19,340 nucleotides of DNA from Ilumatobacteraceae bacterium (GCA_016650435.1 JAENVT010000005.1:1-19340); one strand, 5' to 3'. Shown: positions 1 to 7,142, numbered from the stretch's first letter. The notes: generated from the letters alone by a model not told the origin. Program-made: numbers and translations.

Positions 1-584
1 CACGATGCAACCTGCTGGTCAGCGGGGCAACCTCGTCGGGCAAGACGACGCTGCTCAACGCGCTCGCCGCACTCGTGCCGACAACCGAACGGATCATCAC
101 ACTCGAAGACACCGCCGAGCTGCGCCTGTCGCATCCTCACGTTGTGCGGCTGGAGGCACGTGCGCCGAGCGCCGAGGGCTCGGGCGAGGTCACGCTGCCG
201 CAACTGTTGCGCACTGCGCTGCGCATGCGCCCCGATCGTCTCGTTCTGGGCGAAGTGCGCGGAGCCGAGGCGGTGCAACTGGTACAGGCGATGAACACCG
301 GCCACGACGGTTCGATGGCAACGGTGCACGCCAACTCGGCGATCGACGCGGTGGCGCGGGTCTGCTCGTTGGTTGTGCAGGAGGTCCCGGGTTGGCCGCT
401 CGACGCGATCCACGATCAGGTCCGACGTTCGATCGACATCGTCATTCACGTCGGCAGGGCCAGCGACAACCACCGGCAAGTGATCGAGGTGTGCGAGTCC
501 GACCCCACAGCCGCCGATGTGCAACTCTGCCGACTCGCCGAAGGGGCCGTCGTGCTCGCCCCGCTGCAGCGTGGCCGGCGATGA
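1..584 (+). CDS. tadA: TadA/CpaF-type pilus assembly ATPase, C-terminal part (5' end outside window)
   Basis: This is the C-terminal half of a secretion ATPase of the VirB11/GspE family that powers Tad/Flp pilus assembly at the inner face of the membrane. The reading frame is open from base 3. Visible motifs, in order, are a Walker A box GATSSGKTT (about bases 27-53), an Asp box TLEDTAEL, a Walker B region RPDRLVLGEVRGAE, and a His box GHDGSMATVHAN. This is the standard order for the family. The N-terminal domain lies upstream of the window. The stop codon overlaps the tadB start (ATGA, 581-584), which indicates translational coupling. Order and motifs fit TadA of actinobacterial Tad loci rather than type IV secretion VirB11, because TadB/TadC-like genes, a Flp pilin and TadE follow. 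Confidence 0.95.
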   Translation, partial: RCNLLVSGATSSGKTTLLNALAALVPTTERIITLEDTAELRLSHPHVVRLEARAPSAEGSGEVTLPQLLRTALRMRPDRLVLGEVRGAEAVQLVQAMNTGHDGSMATVHANSAIDAVARVCSLVVQEVPGWPLDAIHDQVRRSIDIVIHVGRASDNHRQVIEVCESDPTAADVQLCRLAEGAVVLAPLQRGRR

Positions 585-1213
585 TCGCCACCGTATTGGT
601 CGCGATGTTGGTCGCGATGATCGCGGCACGTGCCGGCAGCCGCCTGCGATCGTCGCCTCGATCACGGTCACCGCGAGCAACGGCACACGGTCGGGGCTCG
701 CGGTCGCATTCACCCGACTACGCGTCGTTGCTCGACGGGATCTCGCGTCAGGTACGCAGTGGGTCGAGCTTGACCAGCGCCGCCATCGACGAGATCGACC
801 GATGCTCGCCATTGCACGTCGTGCTCGATCGGCTCGAAGCAGGTGATTCATTGGCCGACGCCTTGGCGACGGTCCACGCGTCCCACGCCGATCTGGCACT
901 GACGGTGCAAGCACTGTCGGCCACAGCGCACCTCGGTGGACCGATCGCGGCCACGCTCGACGAAGCCGCAGCAGTGTTGCGCGAACGCGCAGCCGCGCGC
1001 GCCGAACGTCGCGCCCATGGATCACAGGCTCGCCTCAGCGCTCGAGTCCTGACGATTGTTCCTGTCGGCTTTGCAGCGTGGAGTGCAGCCGTCAGCCAAC
1101 GCACACGCGACGTCTACATCTCGACGGCGGCCGGTGGGGTGTGTGCGATCTGTGGTCTCGCGCTGAATCTCGTGGGTTGGCGTTGGATGAAGCGGATCAT
1201 CGGTCCGTCATGA
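581..1213 (+). CDS. tadB: TadB-like pilus assembly membrane protein (GspF/T2SSF domain)
   Basis: A 210-residue polytopic membrane protein, predicted to form the inner-membrane platform of the Tad pilus with TadC. The start is the ATG inside the ATGA overlap with tadA. The protein opens with a hydrophobic segment (residues 1-16). A helical cytoplasmic GspF-like domain follows, with the typical run of a short helix ending in RSGSSL, then ALA, then LGGPIAATLDEAAAVLRERAAARAE-type amphipathic helices. Two C-terminal hydrophobic segments close it (around residues 155-175 and 183-200). It is shorter than proteobacterial TadB (about 300 residues), but short TadB/TadC proteins are usual in actinobacteria. 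The stop overlaps the next ATG (1210-1213). Assignment as TadB rather than TadC rests mainly on gene order. Confidence 0.85.
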   Translation: MIATVLVAMLVAMIAARAGSRLRSSPRSRSPRATAHGRGSRSHSPDYASLLDGISRQVRSGSSLTSAAIDEIDRCSPLHVVLDRLEAGDSLADALATVHASHADLALTVQALSATAHLGGPIAATLDEAAAVLRERAAARAERRAHGSQARLSARVLTIVPVGFAAWSAAVSQRTRDVYISTAAGGVCAICGLALNLVGWRWMKRIIGPS

Positions 1214-1905
1214 TCGTCTCGCGGTCGATCGTGCTCGGCGGCAGTGTGCTGCTCGTCGTGTTTGTCGGAGTGCGTCTGCGACCACGGGCGACCCCGCGAG
1301 CGCGGGCATCGACAGCAGTGACCCGGACCCGAAGATGGTCGTGGGTACCAGTTGCTGCAATTGCCGCACTCGCGTCGATTCCACTCAGCCTGGCCTTCGT
1401 CATCATCCCGGCGTTGTTTCGGCGGTGGTCGGCCATTCAACGTAGAGCCCGGACGACGCACAACATCTCTGCCGGCTTTCCCGAGGCTCTCGACCTGCTC
1501 GTGCTCTCGATCCGCGCCGGCTACCTGCCGGCACAAGCCATCGGCGAGATCACTCCGTACCTTCCGGTCGCCCTCCGGCCGTCGTTCTCAGCGGTCGACC
1601 AGGCACTGCAGCGCGGCGATCGTTTCGCCGACGCCCTCGGCGGGCTGTGCGTGCAACTGGGGTCGATCGCCCAACCTCTGGTCGACTCGCTGGCCGCAGC
1701 CGATCGCTACGGCTTGCCGCTGGCGCCCGTGCTCGAACGGCTGTCGCTCGAGGCTCGACAGCAACGCCGGCGCGACACCGATGCCGCCGCCCGCGAGCTG
1801 CCCGTGCGGCTGGCCCTCCCGTTGGTGCTGTGCACGCTGCCGTCGTTCGTGCTTCTGGCGATCGTTCCCTTGCTCCTCGGAGCCCTCTCGTCGCTGCACA
1901 TATGA
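1210..1905 (+). CDS. tadC: TadC-like pilus assembly membrane protein (GspF/T2SSF domain)
   Basis: A 231-residue second platform protein of the Tad system. The ATG at 1210 lies in a 4-base overlap with the tadB stop. Hydrophobic segments occur near residues 5-21 and 45-66, and a long C-terminal one near residues 199-228. Between them is a T2SSF domain with the recognisable stretch FPEALDLLVLSIRAG, followed by QALQRGDRFADALG and LVDSLAAADRYGLPLAPVLERL. This matches the family pattern of two four-helix repeats. It acts with TadB as the base on which the TadA ATPase drives pilin extrusion. A 37-base gap separates it from the pilin gene. TadC rather than a second TadB is inferred from position. 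Confidence 0.88.
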   Translation: MIVSRSIVLGGSVLLVVFVGVRLRPRATPRARASTAVTRTRRWSWVPVAAIAALASIPLSLAFVIIPALFRRWSAIQRRARTTHNISAGFPEALDLLVLSIRAGYLPAQAIGEITPYLPVALRPSFSAVDQALQRGDRFADALGGLCVQLGSIAQPLVDSLAAADRYGLPLAPVLERLSLEARQQRRRDTDAAARELPVRLALPLVLCTLPSFVLLAIVPLLLGALSSLHI

Positions 1906-1932
1906 CAGCGACCGAATCCACTTCACAGAAAC

Positions 1933-1936
1933 GAGG
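1933..1936 (+). promoter_or_regulatory. Ribosome binding site of the Flp pilin gene
   Basis: GAGG lies 6 bases before ATG 1943. It fixes the pilin start inside a much longer open frame and is one of the clearer Shine-Dalgarno sites in the Tad cluster, where the other genes rely mostly on overlap. Confidence 0.6.
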
Positions 1937-1942
1937 CTCATC

Positions 1943-2146
1943 ATGATCAGACTGATCGCACGGCTGCACGCGTGGAGTCTCGCCGGAGATGACTCCGGTC
2001 AAGCGACCACCGAATACGCCCTCGTCATGCTCGGCGCGGCAGTCATCGCTCTGCTCGTAGTCGGCTGGGCCACCAGCGGTGGCGGAGCCGGCAAGATCGG
2101 CCATCTTTTCGACCGGGTCATTGATGCGGTCACCAGCAAGCTCTGA
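1943..2146 (+). CDS. flp: Flp-type prepilin (DUF4244-like), major pilin candidate
   Basis: A 67-residue prepilin, the likely structural subunit of the Tad pilus. A basic leader of 19 residues ends in Gly19, followed by QATTEY, so the mature protein would start at Gln20 with Glu at +5 and Tyr at +6. That is the hallmark of Flp prepilins cut by a TadV/CpaA-type peptidase. A hydrophobic helix follows (LVMLGAAVIALLVVGWA), then a short polar tail. Mature length would be 48 residues. No prepilin peptidase is visible in the window. The 3' end overlaps the proposed tadE start by 23 bases, and a GC-rich inverted repeat sits right after its stop. It could equally be labelled DUF4244; the two are functionally equivalent here. 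Confidence 0.85.
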   Translation: MIRLIARLHAWSLAGDDSGQATTEYALVMLGAAVIALLVVGWATSGGGAGKIGHLFDRVIDAVTSKL

Positions 2147-2522
2147 ACCGGGTGAACCCGGCGACCACCGCGATCGTGGCCAGGCTGCAGTCGAGTTGGC
2201 CTTGTGCCTGCCGTTGCTGTTCATCTTCCTGCTCGGCATCGTGCAGCTCGTGGTGATCGTTCGCGATCAACTGGCCGTTCAACTCGCCGCTCGCGAGGCG
2301 GCTCGCGCGGCTGCCGTCGCCGCACCATATGCGGCCGCAGCCGAAGGTGCGGCCGGCCGAGCCGTCACGCTTCGCCCGTTGGATGTTGTCACCAGAACGT
2401 CGGACGGCACCGTCACGGTCACTGTCAGTCATGTCACTGCCACCGACGTGCCGCTGATCGGTGCACTCTTACCTGATATCACGATCACGGCCACAGCGAC
2501 CATGGCGCTGGAACCGCCATGA
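2124..2522 (+). CDS. tadE: TadE-like pseudopilin
   Basis: A 132-residue TadE-like protein, a minor pseudopilin of the Tad pilus. After a polar leader it carries RDRGQAAVELALCLPLL. The Gly19/Gln20 junction with Glu at mature position 5 is the TadE processing site, and the hydrophobic helix continues through LLFIFLLGIVQLVVIV. The C-terminal half is Ala-rich then beta-rich (TVTVTVSHV, ITITATATMALEPP), as in TadE/TadG-like proteins. ATG 2124 is chosen because it is the last ATG in frame before the leader and gives a leader of usual length. It overlaps flp by 23 bases, so translation may depend on that of flp. A start at 2079 in the same frame would overlap flp far more and is unlikely. Confidence 0.8.
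   Translation: MRSPASSEPGEPGDHRDRGQAAVELALCLPLLFIFLLGIVQLVVIVRDQLAVQLAAREAARAAAVAAPYAAAAEGAAGRAVTLRPLDVVTRTSDGTVTVTVSHVTATDVPLIGALLPDITITATATMALEPP
2148..2161 (+). promoter_or_regulatory. Small GC stem-loop just after the flp stop codon
   Basis: CCGGGTGAACCCGG is a perfect inverted repeat. In RNA it would form a 5-bp G/C stem with a UGAA tetraloop, starting one base after the flp stop (TGA 2144-2146) and lying within the early tadE codons. There is no U-tract, so it is not an intrinsic terminator. A role in 3'-end protection of pilin mRNA or in slowing tadE translation is possible but is inference. Confidence 0.4.
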
Positions 2523-2526
2523 GTCG

Positions 2527-2532
2527 TATCCT
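2527..2532 (+). promoter_or_regulatory. Candidate -10 element for a leaderless STAS-gene transcript
   Basis: TATCCT fits the actinobacterial TANNNT -10 pattern. It ends 8 bases before ATG 2541, so a transcript would begin at or within about 2 bases of the start codon. The gene has no Shine-Dalgarno sequence. No good -35 is seen about 17 bases upstream. This is a prediction only. Confidence 0.3.
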
Positions 2533-2540
2533 CCCGCTAC

Positions 2541-2876
2541 ATGAACCTGTCGACGAGCACCATCGTGGTCGGCGGCGACGCAGTCATCAGCCTGTCAGGC
2601 GAGGTCGACCTGTCGACCATTCCCCTGTTGCACGATGCACTATCAAAGGCTCTTGCCCATCATCCCGGCCGGCACCTGATCATCGACCTCGACGGCGTCA
2701 CCGTCCTCGATGACAGCGGCCTCGGCGTGTTGCTGGGCGCCGCGGGCTCGGCACGTCAGGCTGGCGCCGATCTCGCGGTGGTGTGCGCCAACATGCATTT
2801 GCGCGAGCGGCTCGATCTCACCGGGTTCAGCCGCGCCGTCGACGTGCGCGACCGATTGAGAGGAGAGCGATCATGA
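2541..2876 (+). CDS. STAS-domain anti-sigma-factor antagonist (BldG/SpoIIAA type)
   Basis: A 111-residue single STAS domain protein. Proteins of this family, when unphosphorylated, bind an anti-sigma kinase of the RsbW/SpoIIAB type and free a sigma factor; phosphorylation of one Ser switches them off. The motif is VLDDSGLGVLLGA, with the phosphorylatable residue at Ser59. The beta strands VISLSGEVDLS and LIIDLDGVTVLD precede it in the normal order. The N-terminus MNLSTSTIVVG resembles BldG of Streptomyces. In that genus bldG also lies near topA and a tad cluster (recalled from memory), so this may be its positional counterpart. It follows tadE by 18 bases and overlaps the next gene by 4 bases. 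No anti-sigma kinase gene lies beside it. Confidence 0.88.
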   Translation: MNLSTSTIVVGGDAVISLSGEVDLSTIPLLHDALSKALAHHPGRHLIIDLDGVTVLDDSGLGVLLGAAGSARQAGADLAVVCANMHLRERLDLTGFSRAVDVRDRLRGERS

Positions 2877-3307
2877 CCCTTGACGAAGTGATGGTGCTTG
2901 CCGCCCGCGAACAGTTCCTCGCGGTCGTCGCCACGTTGCGCGCCGACGCGACGATTCAGTCGTCACTCGTCAACGCCGGCGTCCTCGATCACCCGGTGAC
3001 TGGCGACCCGACGCTGGCGTTTGTGACCTACGGGCCTGCAAAGTTGCGCAACCTCAGGGATCGGCCGCAGATCGCGGTCACGTTCCGATCCGACTGGTCA
3101 TGGGCCACCATCGAAGGCAAGGCCGAACTGATCGGTCCGGATGATCCGCATCCGCAGATCGATGCCGAGCGCTACCGGCTGTTGCTGCGCGACATCTTCG
3201 CAGCGGCGGGAGGTCGGCACGACGACTGGGACGTCTACGACAAGACGATGGTCGAGCAAGGACGCGTCGCGGTCTTCGTGGCCGCCTCGCGCATCTACAG
3301 CAACTGA
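2873..3307 (+). CDS. PPOX-class, probable F420-dependent flavin-fold protein (Rv1155/TIGR03618-like)
   Basis: A 144-residue split-barrel protein of the pyridoxamine-5'-phosphate-oxidase-like superfamily, resembling Rv1155-type F420- or FMN-binding proteins. Seen in the sequence are an N-terminal helix EVMVLAAREQFLAVVATLRADATIQSSLV, the strand LAFVTYGPAKLRNLRDRPQIAVTF that is typical of the cofactor groove, and WSWATIEGKAELIG. ATG 2873 sits in an ATGA overlap with the STAS gene and has a good AGGAG at 2861-2865. Coupling to a STAS regulator is unusual and not explained by known biochemistry. The substrate is unknown; the family includes F420-dependent reductases and heme or biliverdin reductases. 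It ends 12 bases from the convergent VOC gene. Confidence 0.85.
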   Translation: MTLDEVMVLAAREQFLAVVATLRADATIQSSLVNAGVLDHPVTGDPTLAFVTYGPAKLRNLRDRPQIAVTFRSDWSWATIEGKAELIGPDDPHPQIDAERYRLLLRDIFAAAGGRHDDWDVYDKTMVEQGRVAVFVAASRIYSN

Positions 3308-3319
3308 CCGCGGCGACTT

Positions 3320-3745
3320 TCAGACGGCGAAGATCTGGCCCTCGTCGGCGAACGCCTTGAACTCCATCGCGTTGCCCGCGGGGTCGTAGAAGAACATCGT
3401 CCACTGCTCGCCGGTCTCACCCGCAAAGCGAACATATGGTTCGATCACGAAGTGGGTGTCGGCGGCGCGCAGCCGATCGGCGAGTTCGTGGAATTCGTCG
3501 ATGGTCAGGATCAACCCGAAGTGCGGCACCGGCACGTCGTGACCGTCGACGGGATTGTGGATTCGCTCGGCCGACGACGGTGCCAGGTGCGTCACGATCT
3601 GGTGACCGCGAAAATCCCAGTCGACCCATGTTTCGGCGCTACGTCCCTGCGCGCAACCGAGCGTCGTTCCGTAGAACGCGCGTGCCGCGTCGAGATCATC
3701 GACAGGCATAGCCAAGTGAAATCGGGGGCGGGTCGAAGCGTCCAT
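3320..3745 (-). CDS. VOC-superfamily (glyoxalase/bleomycin-resistance-like) protein
   Basis: A 141-residue protein with two beta-alpha-beta-beta-beta halves of the vicinal-oxygen-chelate fold. The N-terminal half begins [24 protein letters not shown], the usual VOC opening. Candidate metal ligands are His10, His75 (VPHFGL) and Glu128 (NAMEFK), the normal spacing for a metal-dependent member, so it is probably an enzyme rather than a binding protein. It resembles the VOC family annotated as glyoxalase-like with an [13 protein letters not shown] ending. It is the last gene of a minus-strand run, 10 bases after the acyl-CoA dehydrogenase stop. The substrate cannot be told from sequence. Confidence 0.88.
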   Translation of the reverse strand: MDASTRPRFHLAMPVDDLDAARAFYGTTLGCAQGRSAETWVDWDFRGHQIVTHLAPSSAERIHNPVDGHDVPVPHFGLILTIDEFHELADRLRAADTHFVIEPYVRFAGETGEQWTMFFYDPAGNAMEFKAFADEGQIFAV

Positions 3746-3755
3746 GAATCGAGTC

Positions 3756-4973
3756 TTACATCCGGAAGTCGGGATCGTGGCGCCGCAACTCGCGGCGAGC
3801 GATCGTCATCTTGTGCACCTCGTCGGGACCGTCGGCCAGGCGCAGGGTTCGCTGGTGGGCGTACATCTGAGCCAGTGGCCAGTCGTCGCTGAGGCCGCCG
3901 GCACCATGCACCTGCATCGCTCTGTCGATGATCCGCAGGGCGACGTTGGGCGCGGCAACCTTGATCGCACTGATCTCCACAGCGGCCGCCTTGTTACCGA
4001 CGTTGTCCATCATCCAGGCAGTCTTGAGCGTCAGCAGGCGCACCATCTCCAGGTCGATGCGCGACTCGGCGATCCAGTCCATGATGTTGCTGCGCTCGGC
4101 GATTCGCTTGCCGAAGGTCGTACGTGACAGGGCTCGCTTGCACAGCAGTTCGAGGGCCCGCTCTGCCGCACCGATCGAGCGCATGCAGTGGTGGATGCGA
4201 CCCGGCCCGAGTCGGGCCTGGCTGATCGCGAAGCCGTCGCCGTCGTTGGCGATCAGATTGCTGGCCGGGACGCGGCAGTTCTCGAACAGCAACTCGACGT
4301 GGCCTTCGGGATCGAGGTAGCCGAACACCGGCAGGGCGCGCACAATCGTCATACCTGGCGTGCCCATCGGCACCAGGATCTGACTTTGCTGGCGATGCGG
4401 CGGTGCTGACGGATCGGTCTTGCCCATCACGATGAAGATCTTGCAGTTGGGATGCATGGCGCCCGTGATCCACCACTTGCGACCGTTCAGCACGTAGTCG
4501 TCGCCATCGAGTTCGATCCGCATCGCGATGTTGGTGGCGTCGCTCGAGGCGACGTCGGGTTCGGTCATCGCGAATGCCGAGCGAATATCACCTTCGAGCA
4601 AGGGCCGCAGCCACATGTCCTTCTGCTCGTGAGTGCCGAACATCGTCAGCACCTCCATGTTGCCCGTGTCGGGCGCGGAGCAGTTGCACGCCTCGCTGGC
4701 GATGGTGCTGCGGCCCATGATCTCGGCCAACGGCGCGTACTCCAGATTGCTCAATCCGGGGCCCAAATCGTCGTGTGGAAGGAACAGGTTCCACAGCCCT
4801 CGCTTGCGAGCCTCGACCTTCAACTCCACCATCACAGCCGGATGGTGGTGGGGATTTCCACTGGCAGCCAACTGCTCGTGGTAGACGCTCTCGTTGGGGT
4901 AGATGCACTCGTCCATGAAGGCCAACAATGTGGTCCGGTGCTCGTTGCAACGGTCGGTGAATGCGAAGTCCAT
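3756..4973 (-). CDS. Acyl-CoA dehydrogenase, ACAD10/11-like
   Basis: A 405-residue FAD enzyme of acyl-CoA oxidation. Family signatures are [16 protein letters not shown] (FAD/substrate loop), [16 protein letters not shown], the ETF-facing core, [27 protein letters not shown], and [36 protein letters not shown] near the end. In medium-chain dehydrogenases the catalytic base is Glu in a YEGT motif. Here the aligned residue is Asp381 in LADGPDEVH, as in the ACAD10/ACAD11 group, which from memory includes enzymes acting on 4-hydroxy-acid derivatives. No partner aminoglycoside-kinase-like protein is in the window. The gene starts 25 bases after the oxygenase stop and has no strong ribosome site. 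Confidence 0.93.
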   Translation of the reverse strand: MDFAFTDRCNEHRTTLLAFMDECIYPNESVYHEQLAASGNPHHHPAVMVELKVEARKRGLWNLFLPHDDLGPGLSNLEYAPLAEIMGRSTIASEACNCSAPDTGNMEVLTMFGTHEQKDMWLRPLLEGDIRSAFAMTEPDVASSDATNIAMRIELDGDDYVLNGRKWWITGAMHPNCKIFIVMGKTDPSAPPHRQQSQILVPMGTPGMTIVRALPVFGYLDPEGHVELLFENCRVPASNLIANDGDGFAISQARLGPGRIHHCMRSIGAAERALELLCKRALSRTTFGKRIAERSNIMDWIAESRIDLEMVRLLTLKTAWMMDNVGNKAAAVEISAIKVAAPNVALRIIDRAMQVHGAGGLSDDWPLAQMYAHQRTLRLADGPDEVHKMTIARRELRRHDPDFRM

Positions 4974-4998
4974 ATCGCAAACGTAGACGCGCCGTCGT

Positions 4999-6036
4999 TC
5001 ACCTGCCCCGGTCGCCGGAGGTGTCGACGGCGTCGCTCGGCCGCAACAGCCGCGGTCCCATCAGCTTGGCGATCAGATGATCGCCAGCGGTCACCGGCGG
5101 ATAGCGCGGCGGGTTCGATGGGCTGCAGCATGTCAGCAGGCACTCGACCACGGCGTCCCAGTTGCCGTCGAGGAAGAACGCCGCGCTGCGACGCACTGCC
5201 GAACCGCGACCGCCCGGCGGCGGCGGCACTACCCGGTGCACGGTTGACCGCCACTGGTCGTTGGTCCACTGCGCGGTCAGATCGCCGAGATTGATCACCA
5301 ACGCGTCGTCCGCGGGGATCACGTCGATCCAGTCACCATCAGGTCCCACGATCTGCAAACCGGCGACCGGCTCGGCATACAACACAGTGACCATGCCGTA
5401 GTCCGTGTGTGCACCCATGCGTTGCTGGCCCGGAAGCGGATCGTCCTCGTCGGAGCGACGCTCGTAGCGGATCGTGCGCATCGTCGTGGTCGACCGGTCG
5501 ACGAAGGGCGAGAACCAACTGTCGGGTAGACCCAACGCAACGGCGAACACCTCCGTCAGTGTCAGCGCGAGCCGATGTGCCGACTCGAAGTAAGCAACGA
5601 GAGCAGACCGAAAGTCGGCTGGCGCGTCGGGCCAGATGTTGGGTGCGAACACGCTGTGCTGTTGCGCGGCATAGTAGGGATCCGAGTAGTCGGGCGAGTC
5701 CTCACCGATGTTGAATGCTTCGAACAGGTCGGGCGGTGCATCGATGCCGATGCTGTACGACAGCGCCTCGGTTCCGCGCGCCGCGTAGCCGCGATTGATC
5801 GACGGATCCGATGGAGTGCACTGCTGCTTGACGGCGGTCGGCAAGGCGAAGAACGCGGAGCTGGCCGCGACCATCGAATCGATGTGTGCCTGCGGTAGGC
5901 GATGCCCAATGATCTGGAAGAAGCCGAACTCCCGCGCCGCGGCGTCGACCGCTCGCCCAACCGCAACGCGATCGGACCCCGACTCCCACCAGCCCTCGAG
6001 ATCGACGATCGGAATCTGCATCACCGGGTTGGCCAT
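4999..6036 (-). CDS. 2-oxoglutarate/Fe(II) oxygenase, isopenicillin-N-synthase-like family
   Basis: A 345-residue DIOX_N plus 2OG-FeII oxygenase. The N-terminal part is [11 protein letters not shown]...[13 protein letters not shown], the usual DIOX_N opening. Iron ligands are His210 and Asp212 in GAHTDYG and His267 in STVHRVV. The RxS pair that holds the 2OG carboxylate is Arg282/Ser284 (RRSAAFFLD). These place it among bacterial proteins annotated as IPNS-like oxygenases; no antibiotic genes are nearby, so beta-lactam synthesis is not implied. I chose ATG 6036 because AGGAAG (6044-6049) lies 7 bases from it, but only 1 base from the alternative ATG 6042. Its 5' region abuts the end of rsgA, so it is probably read from the rsgA transcript. 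Confidence 0.9.
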   Translation of the reverse strand: MANPVMQIPIVDLEGWWESGSDRVAVGRAVDAAAREFGFFQIIGHRLPQAHIDSMVAASSAFFALPTAVKQQCTPSDPSINRGYAARGTEALSYSIGIDAPPDLFEAFNIGEDSPDYSDPYYAAQQHSVFAPNIWPDAPADFRSALVAYFESAHRLALTLTEVFAVALGLPDSWFSPFVDRSTTTMRTIRYERRSDEDDPLPGQQRMGAHTDYGMVTVLYAEPVAGLQIVGPDGDWIDVIPADDALVINLGDLTAQWTNDQWRSTVHRVVPPPPGGRGSAVRRSAAFFLDGNWDAVVECLLTCCSPSNPPRYPPVTAGDHLIAKLMGPRLLRPSDAVDTSGDRGR

Positions 6037-6043
6037 CGCCATA

Positions 6044-6049
6044 CTTCCT
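6044..6049 (-). promoter_or_regulatory. Ribosome binding site deciding the oxygenase start
   Basis: AGGAAG on the minus strand overlaps the rsgA stop codon (6048-6050). Its spacing favours ATG 6036 (7 bases) over ATG 6042 (1 base), and it couples translation of the oxygenase to the end of rsgA. Confidence 0.55.
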
Positions 6050-7088
6050 ACTTCACGCGAATCTTGCGCACGCCGCGACGGTCCTGCGCCTTGAGTTGGG
6101 CCCGCTGCTCCTCTTCCAACGCGAGTTCTTCGGCGACGAGCCGTTTCATGCTGGCCAGCCGCAACGGGTCGAGCGTCCCCTCGGCAATTGCGGCTTGCAC
6201 CGCACAGCCGGGCTCGTCTTCGTGCTTGCAGTTGCGGAACCGGCAGTGGTCCATCAGATCAAAGACATCGGCGAAGGCTCGCTCGATGCCGTGCCCGCTG
6301 CTCCACAAGCTCACGGCACGCACGCCAGGTGTGTCGATCAACCACCCTCCACCCGGCAGGCGCACCAACTCGGTGGCCACCGTGGTGTGGCGGCCGCGAC
6401 CATCGCCCTCGCGCACTGCCGCAGTCGCCTGGGCCCGGTTGCCAACGAGGGCGTTGATCAACGTGCTCTTTCCCACGCCACTCGCACCGAGCAGAGCGAT
6501 CGTTGCGTTGCCCGCGGCGAAACCGGTCAGCGCCTCGACACCTTCACCGGTGATGCCGCTCGCGGTGAGTATCGAGACTCCGGGCGCCGCAGCGTGCAGT
6601 GATGCGACCGACGCGGCGGGGTCTTCGACCAGATCGCGTTTGGTCAGCACCACGACAGGTCGGGCGCCGCTGTCCCACGCCAGCACCAACTCGCGCTCGA
6701 GCCGGCGCTGATTGGGCGGCGACGTGAGGGCGTGCACGAGCATGACGACATCGATGTTTGCGGCGATCGTCTGGGCCTCGGCACGGCTGCCCTCGAACGA
6801 CGCTCGCCGCACGAAGGCACTGCGCCTGGGGAGGACGACCTCGACCCGATCGAGTTCGACAGACGGCACGATCCAGTCGCCGACGGCGACGTCGGCGCCG
6901 ATGTTGCGCATCCGCAGCGGCTCGGCATCGAGGTTGCGCAAGATCGTGCTCCACCCCCGATCGAGGCGCGTCACCCGGCCCGGAAGCTCCGACAGCCCGG
7001 TCTCTCGCCACGACGCGTCCAACTCCTCGCTCCAGCCGAGTCGAATGTCACATCGTTCGTCGATGGTGCTGAGGGTAGCGTCGCGCAC
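6048..7088 (-). CDS. rsgA: Ribosome small-subunit-dependent GTPase RsgA (YjeQ/EngC)
   Basis: A 346-residue circularly permuted GTPase that helps late maturation of the 30S subunit. The GTPase motifs appear in the permuted order that defines the family: G4 TKRD (149-152), G1 GASGVGKST (201-209), switch GRGRHTT (230-236), G3 DTPG (252-255). A C-terminal zinc-binding domain has Cys282, Cys287, His289 and Cys295, and an OB-fold region precedes G4. GTG 7088 gives the normal family length; the frame stays open far upstream but that part is antisense to the MMPL gene. Only a weak GGCGG precedes the start. It is divergent from the MMPL gene across 54 bases and leads the run rsgA-oxygenase-ACAD-VOC, an unusual pairing of a ribosome factor with catabolic genes. 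Confidence 0.95.
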   Translation of the reverse strand: MRDATLSTIDERCDIRLGWSEELDASWRETGLSELPGRVTRLDRGWSTILRNLDAEPLRMRNIGADVAVGDWIVPSVELDRVEVVLPRRSAFVRRASFEGSRAEAQTIAANIDVVMLVHALTSPPNQRRLERELVLAWDSGARPVVVLTKRDLVEDPAASVASLHAAAPGVSILTASGITGEGVEALTGFAAGNATIALLGASGVGKSTLINALVGNRAQATAAVREGDGRGRHTTVATELVRLPGGGWLIDTPGVRAVSLWSSGHGIERAFADVFDLMDHCRFRNCKHEDEPGCAVQAAIAEGTLDPLRLASMKRLVAEELALEEEQRAQLKAQDRRGVRKIRVK

Positions 7089-7142
7089 GAGGCAACCGCC
7101 GACGACCCTCGGGCGTCGATCGATATTGGAGGGGTCCAAAAA
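7089..7142. promoter_or_regulatory. Divergent rsgA/MMPL intergenic region
   Basis: This 54-base spacer must hold the start signals of both genes. It contains an 8-base palindrome TCGATCGA (7116-7123) and, next to it, the inverted repeat listed separately at 7126-7139. I cannot assign convincing -35/-10 pairs. Confidence 0.45.
7126..7139 (+). promoter_or_regulatory. Inverted repeat overlapping the MMPL ribosome binding site
   Basis: TTGGA-GGGG-TCCAA is a perfect 5-bp stem with a GGGG loop, 3 bases before GTG 7143. The Shine-Dalgarno sequence GGAGGGG (7128-7134, 8 bases from GTG) lies in one arm and the loop. It could be an operator half-site pair or a weak RNA hairpin that limits translation. 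Function is inference. Confidence 0.45.

Noticed and set aside
5..580. N-terminal extension of the tadB frame back to base 5
   Set aside because: It lies antisense-free but out of frame within tadA, is Arg/Ala-rich low-complexity translation, and the ATGA overlap with the tadA stop gives a natural start at 581.
4452..5294. Open plus-strand frame of 280 codons antisense to the ACAD and oxygenase genes
   Set aside because: Its composition is that of a shadow frame, it has no motif, and both minus-strand genes have complete catalytic signatures.
6732..7142. Long N-terminal extension of the MMPL frame
   Set aside because: It is antisense to the well-supported rsgA gene and has no domain; GTG 7143 has a good ribosome site and a normal MMPL start.
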